64,000 bases of DNA from contig NZ_VLKU01000004.1 of the NCBI RefSeq assembly GCF_007830335.1, positions 248,001 through 312,000 on the forward strand, in the 5' to 3' direction. The DNA comes from Paracoccus sulfuroxidans. Its GTDB lineage: Bacteria > Pseudomonadota > Alphaproteobacteria > Rhodobacterales > Rhodobacteraceae. A program made the position numbers and the translations under genes. Under the pieces are notes generated by a model. That model saw only the letters and a program-made list of their open reading frames with translations, ran no database searches and was not told the origin of the DNA. Position 1 is the stretch's first letter. Each line of letters opens with the position of its first letter. This document shows positions 36,583-44,968 of this stretch, in pieces.

Positions 36583-37464
36583 TCACGCTGCAAAATTATT
36601 AGCGCAAAACCAAACAGAATCCGCGAGTCCATAATAAAGGCTACGCTTCCAACCATTGATTGGCAAAAGCTCGTTGTCAGCGACGGCTTTTAGCACTTCA
36701 CGAAACGCCTCAGGGCTTAAATCACGATGTACGGTCTTTCGCTGCGCGATTATTGAAGAAAGATCGGAAGCAACTTTTGTCCTGTAGCGTCCTCGTAATT
36801 TGCAGCTTTTAAAATGTTGTACTACACGTTGCCTGTCATTTTCGCTCCATGCGGCAGGAGGATTAACGTCAAAAGTCACCATGACTGGCTCTTCTTCCGA
36901 CACAGTGGCCGTCGTCCATTTTTCATCGAAGAAGTGTGGAGCATCAAAATATGGATGAAGAGGTTGAAGTTCCGGAGCCGTCGGAAAACGACTTCCCATC
37001 CCTGTGTTACAAGTTCCGCAAGCCGGGACGAGGTTTGCAGGAACAATGGAGAAAATAGGGAACCGCGCCTTTGGGAGAAAATGGTCGATGGTGCCAATAC
37101 CTTCTTCCTCAACCAACTCTCCACAGCCTCCACAATAAGGACACTCATCATGAGCCAGTAGCTTTATTTCATCGTACTTTTTCCTAGCGGCTCCCCTGGA
37201 TCCAACCATGCCTTCATCATATAGTGCAACGAGCTCTCCTTTCGTTAGGTTTCCGACTATAACTTGGTCAGGGTGTCCATGGAGGGCTCTAGGGAGCTTG
37301 CACCACGTCTGGGCAGCTGAACTCGTAGCATAATTGGCGTTTGCAGATTCTAGTAAGGCTTTCTGAACAACGAAACGCGCTCGTAAAGCAGCATTTGAAA
37401 GTCCCCGCACACACTCGTCGAATAGTTCGGACGGGCAACAGGTCGGCGCATTTAGTCTCTTCAT
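36583..37464 (-). CDS. ptuB: PtuB, HNH endonuclease of a Septu defence system
   Basis: 293 residues. The HNH domain is clear: CPYCGGCGE (C108, C111), TIDHFLPKARFP with Asp127-His128, then NLVPACGTCN (Asn144, C149, C152). The remainder is helical. Its ATG overlaps the stop of the ATPase gene by 4 bp. An SMC/RecF-like ATPase followed by an HNH nuclease is the Septu (PtuAB) layout; the complex cleaves nucleic acid during phage infection. No reverse transcriptase is nearby, so this is not a retron-linked form. Confidence 0.85.
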   Translation of the reverse strand: MKRLNAPTCCPSELFDECVRGLSNAALRARFVVQKALLESANANYATSSAAQTWCKLPRALHGHPDQVIVGNLTKGELVALYDEGMVGSRGAARKKYDEIKLLAHDECPYCGGCGELVEEEGIGTIDHFLPKARFPIFSIVPANLVPACGTCNTGMGSRFPTAPELQPLHPYFDAPHFFDEKWTTATVSEEEPVMVTFDVNPPAAWSENDRQRVVQHFKSCKLRGRYRTKVASDLSSIIAQRKTVHRDLSPEAFREVLKAVADNELLPINGWKRSLYYGLADSVWFCANNFAA

Positions 37465-39017
37465 CTCTGGTCATCCCGTTCGTCACGATTGACAACCATG
37501 GCCTTCAAAATACCCCTTGCTTCGTAACCTAAACTGCCTCCCAGTCTATCGAGAATTTGTTCATAAGATCCCCCAGATTTGACTAGATCTGCTAAGATCA
37601 TATGAAAGCCAGATTTCGCCACATCTAACCCGAATACATCTCTGGTAAGCGTGCCAACGTTTTCACCGAATGTCTCGATCTCCGGTCGTGTCTTTTCCGA
37701 AGCCAGCTTCGAACGAAAAACCTTCCAGACACAGGATTTTGGTATCTCCTGCAAAACTACCGGCGAATGCGTGGCGATTATTGCCACGGCGTTCCTAGCT
37801 TTCATCAACTGGGAAAGGCTTCGCATGAGAGCTGATAACAAAGGTGGCTGAAGATGACTCTCAGGCTCATCAAATAATACCAAAGTCTTTTCATCCACCC
37901 TTGCGACAAGGAGTGTCATGCTAAGGATCACTATTGTATGCCCAGAGCTCATCTTTTTGATCCTCTGGAGGGCCGCCTCTCTTAGATCGCCGTCAGAACA
38001 TTCTGCCAATTCCAAAAGTCTCATTTCGGCAAAATTTTCGTCTCGTTCTAATGTTTCAATTGCCTGCTTCCACCTTGTCTTTCGGCTCAAATCTAAAAAA
38101 CATTCGGCGAGAGATTTAACAAATTCCTCCTGAAGCATTTCGTCGGTTTTTAGATGCTTACCGCTGGAAGTCACCCGACTTTGCAGATGGTCCGTTAATC
38201 CGATGTAAGAGTATTTCAAACCGCCATCTTGATCTTCGGCAAGAGGTGGCTGGTCAAACGGATCGAAGGCGCTAAATGCCACGGATATCAGACTCCCGAA
38301 ATAGTTTTCAGGATCCATTTTTCGCCGGCCAAATATTGATGCCGTAGTGTAGAATGAAGCATCTGTCTGGGTATGTGGCGACACCGCTTTCACCATCGCG
38401 TTCAAGTAAGTCGTTTTGCCAACACCATTTCTTCCTATTATTGCATGCATGTTGGTGCTTGGCATTGATCTCGCTTTAACTTTGAATTCGAGATCGAAGC
38501 CTGCAAATTTATCAGACGGTGGCAATTCAAAGCCAAAGTCGAAGTCGGTCAGGAGAACCTCACCACGCAGAACGCTGGCAAACTGGTCCTTCACTTCATC
38601 AATTCCCACAGACCGCAAGAGTGATACCTGGACGACCTTCTCACTTTTCACACTATCCAGCAACTCAGGGTAGCGAACTAAATCTCTGAAAGCTCTGAGA
38701 AACTCCGCACGCCACCCCTCGGAAAACTCGCTGTAAAGCATCTTGTAGAAATCTACGGAACCACAAAGCGAAAAGAAACCTTCAGGGAGTTCATTAAAAG
38801 GCTCTTTGAATAGAGTGTAGGTATCAAGAGATGTGGTCTGCCCGGAAAATCCTATGTGGAATCTTGGCAGATCATGCCGAGCCCCGTATTCATCAAAAGC
38901 GATCACGCCAAATGTCGTCCGGAAGCCGTAGTCGTCCCAATTGTCATAAATCAGATAAACAGCATTAACTGCCCCGGAAGGCACTTCGTTTCGGTTCATA
39001 ACAAAATGAATTATCAT
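37461..39017 (-). CDS. ptuA: PtuA, AAA/ABC-type ATPase of a Septu defence system
   Basis: 518 residues from the ATG at 39017; a TTG directly before it could also start. The first ~180 residues are family-specific. Walker A is IIGRNGVGKTT (near 195). The ABC signature-like SSGHTIVIL, Walker B LVLFDEPESHLQPP and the H-switch ATHSPVVLQE lie between about 370 and 430, the order of RecF/SMC-like OLD-related ATPases. It is translated just before ptuB. Lower GC than the rest of the window points to recent transfer. Confidence 0.85.
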   Translation of the reverse strand: MIIHFVMNRNEVPSGAVNAVYLIYDNWDDYGFRTTFGVIAFDEYGARHDLPRFHIGFSGQTTSLDTYTLFKEPFNELPEGFFSLCGSVDFYKMLYSEFSEGWRAEFLRAFRDLVRYPELLDSVKSEKVVQVSLLRSVGIDEVKDQFASVLRGEVLLTDFDFGFELPPSDKFAGFDLEFKVKARSMPSTNMHAIIGRNGVGKTTYLNAMVKAVSPHTQTDASFYTTASIFGRRKMDPENYFGSLISVAFSAFDPFDQPPLAEDQDGGLKYSYIGLTDHLQSRVTSSGKHLKTDEMLQEEFVKSLAECFLDLSRKTRWKQAIETLERDENFAEMRLLELAECSDGDLREAALQRIKKMSSGHTIVILSMTLLVARVDEKTLVLFDEPESHLQPPLLSALMRSLSQLMKARNAVAIIATHSPVVLQEIPKSCVWKVFRSKLASEKTRPEIETFGENVGTLTRDVFGLDVAKSGFHMILADLVKSGGSYEQILDRLGGSLGYEARGILKAMVVNRDERDDQR

Positions 39018-39338
39018 CAATCAGCGCCTAAATGTCACATCCCGGTAGCTACTGTGGCTGCCTCTCGAACAGCCATAGACTGTGTTTGTGCCCTTCCTGC
39101 ATCGCGAGCAAGGGCAATTTTTTGCTTGGGGCTAATTATGGCAGTTGCAGGTTTTAGAGCCACACGCAGCGGTGGAAAATGGCCGCCAATTCTACACCGG
39201 ACCTCGATGTCCACTCTGGGCTGCCCCTCCCGCCTAAAGGGCGCGAGTGCGACGGGCCTTTCTGGACGGATCATTTCGCTGCACTTGCAAGCCGCGAGAG
39301 ATTCCGCGCGCTACGCGAATGTCCGCAAAGGGCTCATT
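39018..39338. other. Gap between ptuA and the GIY-YIG gene
   Basis: About 320 bp. A 79-codon minus-strand frame (39035-39274) exists but lacks a ribosome site and resembles no protein I know. It should contain the ptuA promoter. Confidence 0.35.
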
Positions 39339-40193
39339 TCACTGTTCATCCTCCTTGGTCCCCACCGCCGAAAGCTCCACCTCGTTCGTGCTTCTGACGT
39401 GACCCGTCACAAGTCCTCCAAGGTGCGAGGCGCGCTGAAACCAATCTGCAATGGCACGATTGCTGCCGACGAAACGCACACTTCCATTGGCGTTTGCCCG
39501 ACGATCAATCCGAGTGGAGACCGAGGGCGTTCCGTCAGAAAAGGTGACGGTCAGAAGGCCATCTGAGGGGCCTAGAAGATAGCTAACCTCCTTTCCGACG
39601 TTGACGATCCCTTTATCGTAATAGGTTGGGCCTAGCCTAATGGTAAACTCGCCTAAGGTCGGTGCATCGGATCCATCTGCGGTCATCGAGATTGGGCCAT
39701 CAAGCTGTTCCGACTCCAGGACCGCGCTTTCGCTGACGGCAACACCCTTACCTCCCCCATTCCAAGGAGGGTTGAAGTGGCGAATAAGCGCGTCCTCCAG
39801 CCCTCCAGCCAGATTGATTTCGAAACCTCGAAACAGAAAATCAGATGGCGGCGCGAATACGAGAAGATCGATACTCTCCCCATCCTGAAGGACTGCGATG
39901 ATCTTCTCATGGCATTTCCTGTTCGTGATTTGCGACATGCCCGGCTTGCAGTAGCCGTATAGTCGCTTCTTCAACGTCTGTGTGGTCTTGCCGATATAGA
40001 GGACATCATCCTTCCGGCAAAACGCGTAGAGGGCGTTGCTGACCGTCAAATGCGCCTCGATCTGATCAGAGATACCGGCGTGGATCTTGTAGGCAAGCTT
40101 GCTGCCGTCGTGGCACCAGATTGCCGCGCGGATGAAGCCCGCGTCGAGCAGATCCGACGTCTGTCTCGACATTTTCGTCTCTGTCATGCGCAT
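39339..40193 (-). CDS. GIY-YIG nuclease-domain protein
   Basis: 284 residues. The GIY-YIG domain covers about 50-145: ALYAFCRKDDVLYIGKT gives the two catalytic tyrosines (Tyr56, Tyr66), Arg78 lies in KKRLYGY, Glu133 in GLEDALI and Asn141 in NPPWN. The C-terminal half is an all-beta-looking domain of unknown function (FTIRLGPTYYDKGIVNVG). It begins 3 bp after the stop of the ADP-ribosylglycohydrolase gene on the same strand, so both form one operon. Confidence 0.8.
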   Translation of the reverse strand: MRMTETKMSRQTSDLLDAGFIRAAIWCHDGSKLAYKIHAGISDQIEAHLTVSNALYAFCRKDDVLYIGKTTQTLKKRLYGYCKPGMSQITNRKCHEKIIAVLQDGESIDLLVFAPPSDFLFRGFEINLAGGLEDALIRHFNPPWNGGGKGVAVSESAVLESEQLDGPISMTADGSDAPTLGEFTIRLGPTYYDKGIVNVGKEVSYLLGPSDGLLTVTFSDGTPSVSTRIDRRANANGSVRFVGSNRAIADWFQRASHLGGLVTGHVRSTNEVELSAVGTKEDEQ

Positions 40194-40196
40194 CCC

Positions 40197-41219
40197 CTAG
40201 CAACCCGGAAATTTGTCACCCAGCATATCGGTGTCCCCCGACATCGCCAAGGCGAGGGCCTGAGATATACGGGAAATCAGATCGGTACATTCAACCTCCT
40301 GGGCCCATGGATGCGTCTGAACCTTTCCTGCAAAGATGAGCCCGAGCGCATTGCCAGCAATTGCTCCGGTACTGTCACTGTCGCCGGAATGCGTGACCGC
40401 AATCGTCAAGCCGTGGATCAGATCACGGGCGCAAAGGCAGGAATAAAGCGCGATCGACAGCGCCTCGTCGGCGGTCCAGCCTGCACCCAGAGACTCGACC
40501 GTTTCGGGAGCACCGTCACGCGGTGCTTGCAACGCTTTTCGGATCGCTCGGCTTGTTTCCGCTCCCCAGCTTTGCTCCTGGCGCGTGGCGGCTTTCTCGA
40601 TTTCGATGCCGCCTGCAAGATCAGCTAGGATCAGCGCCCAGGCCGCGGCCGCCTCCTGCGCGGTTCGATGGCCGTGAGTGAGTGCAGAGCTTTCCAATGC
40701 CAGTTCGGCGACACGATCCATTGCGACAAAGGCCATAGGTGCGACGCGCATAATCGTTCCGCAACCCTTAGAGTTGTTGTGCGCGCGATCGCCCCAGGAT
40801 GTCGTCTTGCGCAACGCATCGAGACACGTGCTCCCCGGAGCGCGGCGCCGGTGAAGTCGCTGGTCACAGATCAGACCGACATGATCAATCGCTGTCTGTG
40901 GTACCTCACCTTGTGTGGCGAGCCAGCGCAATAGCGCATGATGAATGACCGACGGAGGGTGGCAAATGCCTTTCCCGTCAAATCTGACGGCAGCACGGAT
41001 CAGGCCTTCGGCCGTGAAAAGTGTCATCTGGGTATCATCGGTTATCGCGCCTCGGATACCGTCGTGCTGAGGCAGTTCTCTGAAACCCTCGGGAAACCTT
41101 CTCTGGATCTCGGATAGCGGCAGAAATTCTATCTCGGCACCCAACGCATCGCCAATCGCGCCCCCGAGAAGGCAATCCCGGATAAGTTGGGCTAGGCGGG
41201 TTGGGAATTGGTCGCTCAT
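40197..41219 (-). CDS. ADP-ribosylglycohydrolase family protein
   Basis: 340 residues from the ATG at 41219, chosen because GAGAGGTG lies about 6 bp upstream; the frame is open for 64 more codons but without a site. Family motifs are LGGAIGDALGAE (18-29), the Mg-binding AITDDTQM (Thr60-Asp61-Asp62), and THSGDSDSTGAIAGN near the C terminus with the second metal-binding DSD. The enzyme class removes ADP-ribose from proteins or nucleic acids (DraG, ARH). No nitrogenase genes are nearby, so a role in nitrogenase control is unlikely; in this island a defence-related role is more plausible. Confidence 0.87.
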   Translation of the reverse strand: MSDQFPTRLAQLIRDCLLGGAIGDALGAEIEFLPLSEIQRRFPEGFRELPQHDGIRGAITDDTQMTLFTAEGLIRAAVRFDGKGICHPPSVIHHALLRWLATQGEVPQTAIDHVGLICDQRLHRRRAPGSTCLDALRKTTSWGDRAHNNSKGCGTIMRVAPMAFVAMDRVAELALESSALTHGHRTAQEAAAAWALILADLAGGIEIEKAATRQEQSWGAETSRAIRKALQAPRDGAPETVESLGAGWTADEALSIALYSCLCARDLIHGLTIAVTHSGDSDSTGAIAGNALGLIFAGKVQTHPWAQEVECTDLISRISQALALAMSGDTDMLGDKFPGC

Positions 41220-41297
41220 GTGTTTGCACCTCTCGTCATCTGACCCAGAAAATGACACGGTTTGCGGCGACACAGTTGGACCGTCGGGATTTTCCGC

Positions 41298-41921
41298 ATG
41301 TGGAAGCAGCGCTTCATTGGCATCTACTGGACGCGCCCTGTGCCATGGGCGGGCTTCACGGAGATATCGCCGGACGTCGACGTCGCGATCACGCAAAGCC
41401 GGACGATCCACTATCAGTGCGATGTCATCCGACGGTACGTCAAGGAGGTCGGGGGAGAACTCGAGAGTGAGGTTTCGCTTCTGGAACTGGCACCTGATCG
41501 CGCGACACCTGAAAGCGCCCTCTCTTTGCGGAAAGTCGTAACGACAGCATCACCCGAGGCGCTGTTCCTCAGCGTGGAGTTTTCCGCAACACGCGGCTGG
41601 CGACCGCATCCGTTTATCCGTGACGGGCTACCGTCGCACCGGACTCTCGGGCTGCCACCTGATCCAATTCTAATGGATGGAAAGCTGTTTGATCCTGCCG
41701 ATCATTTCGCGAAATGGCGGGCAACAGAGAAGGGTCATGTCGATTCAAAGTCTGCACACCGCGACACGGTCCTAGACGCACTACGGCCCCAGTCAAGCCG
41801 AAGCTATCAGCAACTCGCCACGGACTTGAACGCCAAAAATCTCAAGACACATGGAGGCAAGGATTGGACTGCCGACAATCTGCGCAAGTTTCTTGGAGCA
41901 AATTGGAGAGGCACCTCCTAG
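41298..41921 (+). CDS. Recombinase/resolvase-like protein
   Basis: 207 residues from the ATG at 41298. The N-terminal part (FIGIYWTRPVPWAGF, RTIHYQCDVIRRYVKEVGG, LLELAPDRATPES) resembles a divergent serine-recombinase fold without the catalytic Ser. The C-terminal QLATDLNAKNLKTHGGKDW followed by TADNLRKFLG matches the helical 'recombinase' domain that binds DNA in large serine recombinases. Divergent from the ADP-ribosylglycohydrolase gene. Probably a DNA-binding relative rather than an active recombinase. Confidence 0.55.
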   Translation: MWKQRFIGIYWTRPVPWAGFTEISPDVDVAITQSRTIHYQCDVIRRYVKEVGGELESEVSLLELAPDRATPESALSLRKVVTTASPEALFLSVEFSATRGWRPHPFIRDGLPSHRTLGLPPDPILMDGKLFDPADHFAKWRATEKGHVDSKSAHRDTVLDALRPQSSRSYQQLATDLNAKNLKTHGGKDWTADNLRKFLGANWRGTS

Positions 41922-42491
41922 GAGTCTATGCGCGTTCAATTTTCCTGAGGGGCAGGTTTGTCGACAGTCTTCGCAGCTGGGGCATAGCGTCCGAACAATC
42001 CGAAGCATCTTGAAGTGTCGGCTGTGGGGCTTCCGCACATGCTGTGCCGGCGAGAGGACTTGTTGTGTTGCGACCTGCCTGAAGGTCCGAGAAGGGCTCC
42101 TCGCGAGGATCGCCTGTTCCTTTCCGGAGGATCTCTAAGGGACGTTTCCCTTGACCGAAAAGGAAGTTTTCGCTGTCGGTCGCAGCCATAACTTATTGAT
42201 ACTGCTTGACCACACAGGAGGAGTTACCTGACTTTCGACACGTTGTGAAATTTCAGGAAGGTTTGCCTAAGCAGGCGAAATGTCATTCGAGCCAACACGG
42301 AAGAGACCAGCTCGACTAAGCCCGCAGCACGGCACGCTGTAGCCTTGCGTCGGGGAAACGATCCCCCGGATCGTTTCCTGATCCTCCTCACGCTCGAAGC
42401 TGATCAGACAGGTGGGAGAGACGCGCTTGCTCAATTCGATGAGGCCATGGAAAGCCGGCGGCACCGGCATCAACGCGGCCTGTTCCTCAGC
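41922..42491. other. Gap with decayed mobile DNA
   Basis: About 570 bp without a convincing gene. It contains a perfect 11-bp inverted repeat (GGAAACGATCC at 42354-42364, GGATCGTTTCC at 42368-42378) with a 3-base loop. Confidence 0.4.
42354..42378. repeat. Inverted repeat
   Basis: Arms of 11 bases with a CCC loop; no T-run. It lies just left of the IS21 remnant and may be a terminator or an end structure of a lost element. Confidence 0.5.
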
Positions 42492-42822
42492 CTAGGCATT
42501 GGCCACAGTCCCAGCCAGACGGCCATGCGGGATCTTGTGCCAGAGCTCCTTGCAGCGCTGTTCCAGCCAATCATTCAGCGCCGCGAGATCGGGAAAGTCC
42601 GGCCCAAGCTTCAAAAAGCGGGGCTGCCAAAGCCGCGGTCGTGCATCCTGGACGTTCTTCTCGACCTGACCGCTCGCCATTGGGCTTGAACCAATGGCGC
42701 CACAAGGGCTCGCCCCAACCTGCGGCCGGATTGCAGAATTCCGGCTCGAAGACATAATGGTTGGCCATGGCAAGGAAACGCATGTTGACCTGACGCTCCT
42801 TGCCGCGCCCGATCCGATCCAC
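42492..42822 (-). pseudogene. IS21-family IstA transposase remnant
   Basis: Two minus-strand frames together give RIGRGKERQVNMRFLAMANH, EPEFCNPAAGW, then after a frameshift GQVEKNVQDARPRLWQPRFL and DLAALNDWLEQRCKELWHKI. This is the C-terminal core region of IstA (the VEKNVQD block holds the catalytic Glu). The N-terminal part and istB are missing. Confidence 0.7.
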
Positions 42823-42839
42823 CGCTGTCTTCGTTCGGC

Positions 42840-43687
42840 ATGGCCTCGGACCGATGGCGGCTCACGCCTCACTATCGTAGATACCACGTTCCGGCACTTC
42901 GCCAGCATCGCTCGACACAACGCAAATTGCCGCGAGGGTGGCCGGACGAAGACCGCCTGGTCGCCGACATGATCGAGCTGGCCCGACAATATGGCCGCTA
43001 TCACTATCGCCGGATTGCGGCTCTGTTGCGGAATACCGGGTAGCAAGTGAACGACAAGCGCGTCGAGCGCTTGTGGTGGCGTGAGGGGCTGAAAGTGCCA
43101 TCGAGACAACCGAAGAAGGGTCGATTGTGGCTGAATGACGGCTCCTGTGTCCGGTTACGGCCGGAATATCGGGATCATGTCTGGTCCTACGAATTCGCTT
43201 CGCGGACCTTCGGTTCGTTCATTGCCGCACCGATGACGGTAAGGCGTTCCGGACGTTGAACATCCTCGATGAGTTCAGCCGCGAATGCCTGACGATCAGA
43301 GTGCGGCGCAGGCTGAATTCGGCAGAGGTAATCGACGCGCTGACTGACCTGTTCATCCTTCGCGGTGTACCGGCTTTCATCCGCTCCGATAACGGCCCGG
43401 AATTCATCGCCCTAGCCGTCCGGGACTGGATCGGCGCCGTCGGCGCAAAAACGGCTTATATCGAGCCAGGTTCGCCTTGGGAGAACGGCTATTGTGAGAG
43501 CTTCAACGCTCGCTTCCACGATGAAATGCTGAACGGGGAAATCTTCTACAACCTCCGTGAGGCACAGATCCTGATCGAGCAATGGAGGAGGCATTACAAC
43601 ACCAAACGACCACACAGCGCATTGGGCTATCGCCCACCAGCCCCGGAAACCATCGTCCCGATGGACCAAAGGCCCATCATGTATTAA
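42840..43687 (+). pseudogene. IS3-family OrfB transposase, broken
   Basis: DDE transposase of the IS3 family in three pieces. DEDRLVADMIELARQYGRYH is followed by an in-frame TAG at 43042 where a Trp is expected. NDKRVERLWWREGLKVPSRQ runs on, then a frameshift near 43240 leads to LNILDEFSRECLTIRVRRRL. Two catalytic residues remain, Asp in IRSDNGPEFI and Glu in SPWENGYCESFN; the region of the first Asp is disrupted. OrfA is absent. The element cannot transpose. Confidence 0.85.
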
Positions 43688-43753
43688 CTTTCAAAATGGA
43701 CCACTCAGGTGGCGCGGATCAACAGCGGACCACCTCACACGGGGGGAGGATCA

Positions 43754-44830
43754 CTGCACGATAATCACCTTTGCGTCGCTGAGATCGTCCGTCATATCCG
43801 ATCCCTCATCTAGGTCGTGTTGACAAAAAGGATCCGCGGGTCGGGTTGAACGTGATTCAAGCTGGCATCTGCAACGGAGACCAGTTTTGGCACGAGACCT
43901 CGTTCCGGACGAGGAATAGGGCGTTCCATAAACGTTTTATTCTATCGATCGGCGCGCCGAACGGGCGCAAATCTCTGAGCCATCGTCTTGTTCTGGAGGG
44001 GATTTTCTGGATCGCCCGCACCGGATCGCCTTGGCGCGACCTCCCCGGGGAGTTTGTCGAGCACCAGTTCGAGCGCTGGACCCTGGCGGGGCTCTGGGAG
44101 CAGATTCCGAGGGCCTGGAGCGAGAGTTGGCTGGTTCCCGACGCCCTTCAGATGCTCGACACAACCGTGGTCCGCGCCCATCATTAGGCAGCGGGCGCAG
44201 AAGGGAGACTCCCCGACAGGGTTTCGGCCGTTCTAGAGGTGGTTTCACGACCAAGATCCACCTCCGCGTCAACGGCGCTGGTCTTCCCATGAGATCAGAC
44301 ATCACGCCGGGGCAGACATCGGACTATTTGGACTTCGACCTGATCATGGACAAACGCAAACGATGGAAGCACGCTACGCTGTGCCGTTCGTCGGAAAAAC
44401 AGTCCCTCAAACTCTTTTCTGACCCTTCTCACTCCCGATGCGAAGTCCCGCAGGCCTCGTGTCCTGTAGACCGACAGCTCTACCGGTTGCGCAACCTCGT
44501 CGAGCGGTGTTTCAACAAGTTCAAGAATGCCCACCACGTTGCCACGCGCTACAACAAGGCCGCCGAAAGCTTCTGGGCTTCATAGACATCACGTCCATCC
44601 GCTTCCGGATCCGTCAGCCGTCAAAGTGACCTAGTCATAATGGTGAACCACTTCACTGGGGGAACATCAGGTTTCTGTGATTACAATTTCAACGAATGGC
44701 CAGTTGCAGTTTCTGGGTAGAACAACGCGACCTATCGTCCGAAGCTAGCGTGCGATCATGGCTCTGCCCGCTCCATGTCTGCCAATGAGCTCTTGCGCGT
44801 GACGCATCCTGCCTCCTTGAAAACCTGCCG
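43754..44830 (-). pseudogene. Decayed paralogue of the HTH gene at 34536-35291, split by an IS5-type element
   Basis: 43754-43798 matches 34521-34565 at roughly three of four bases, and 44668-44818 matches about 34655-34802. The order and strand are as in the intact gene, with the IS lying between. The copy has many substitutions and indels and no open frame, so it was decaying before or after the insertion. Confidence 0.65.
43814..44630 (+). mobile_element. IS5-family (IS427-like) insertion sequence, 817 bp, inactive
   Basis: Imperfect terminal inverted repeats: GTCGTGTTGAC at the left (43814) and, read inward, GTCACTTTGAC at the right (44630), with GGATCCG further in at both ends. It is flanked by the direct repeat CTAG (43810-43813 and 44631-44634), the YTAR-type target duplication of the family. 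The transposase is broken: LVLEGIFWIARTGSPWRDLP and MLDTTVVRAHH end at a TAG at 44185 where Gln is usual. GFGRSRGGFTTKIHLRVN follows in another frame, and the middle Asp region is deleted before LRNLVERCFNKFKNAHHVAT. Confidence 0.85.
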
Positions 44831-44968
44831 TCTCCCGCGTGATCGGATGGATCTCGACCAGAAGACGGCAAATGCTACAACCGGCAGTCTAGGAAAGCGC
44901 CGTGGCCACAACGACACCGCCGCCAACTTCGTCCAAAGAGCCCCGCCTTGCCGCGGGGCCATCGCCTC

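Larger units (their letters stand above)
26670..44968. other. Accessory (probable defence) island next to tRNA-Pro
   Basis: From the tRNA to the gabD stop, base composition is lower in GC and uneven, most markedly at 35.6-39 kb. Gene content is typical of defence islands: STAND NTPase-nuclease, DUF3883 nuclease, Septu, GIY-YIG nuclease, ADP-ribosylglycohydrolase, and decayed IS21, IS3, IS5 and TniQ elements. No integrase gene and no copy of the tRNA 3' end at the right side were seen, so the island may have grown by successive insertions rather than as one integrative element. Confidence 0.75.

Noticed and set aside
36583..39017. Retron (Septu-like effector pair with reverse transcriptase)
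   Set aside because: No reverse transcriptase gene or msr/msd-like structure is visible on either side.
42345..42689. 114-codon plus-strand frame
   Set aside because: It runs across the inverted repeat and antisense to the IS21 remnant; not a gene.
26670..44968. Integrative element with attL/attR repeats
   Set aside because: I looked for a second copy of the tRNA 3' end and for an integrase and saw neither; an unaided search could miss a diverged repeat.
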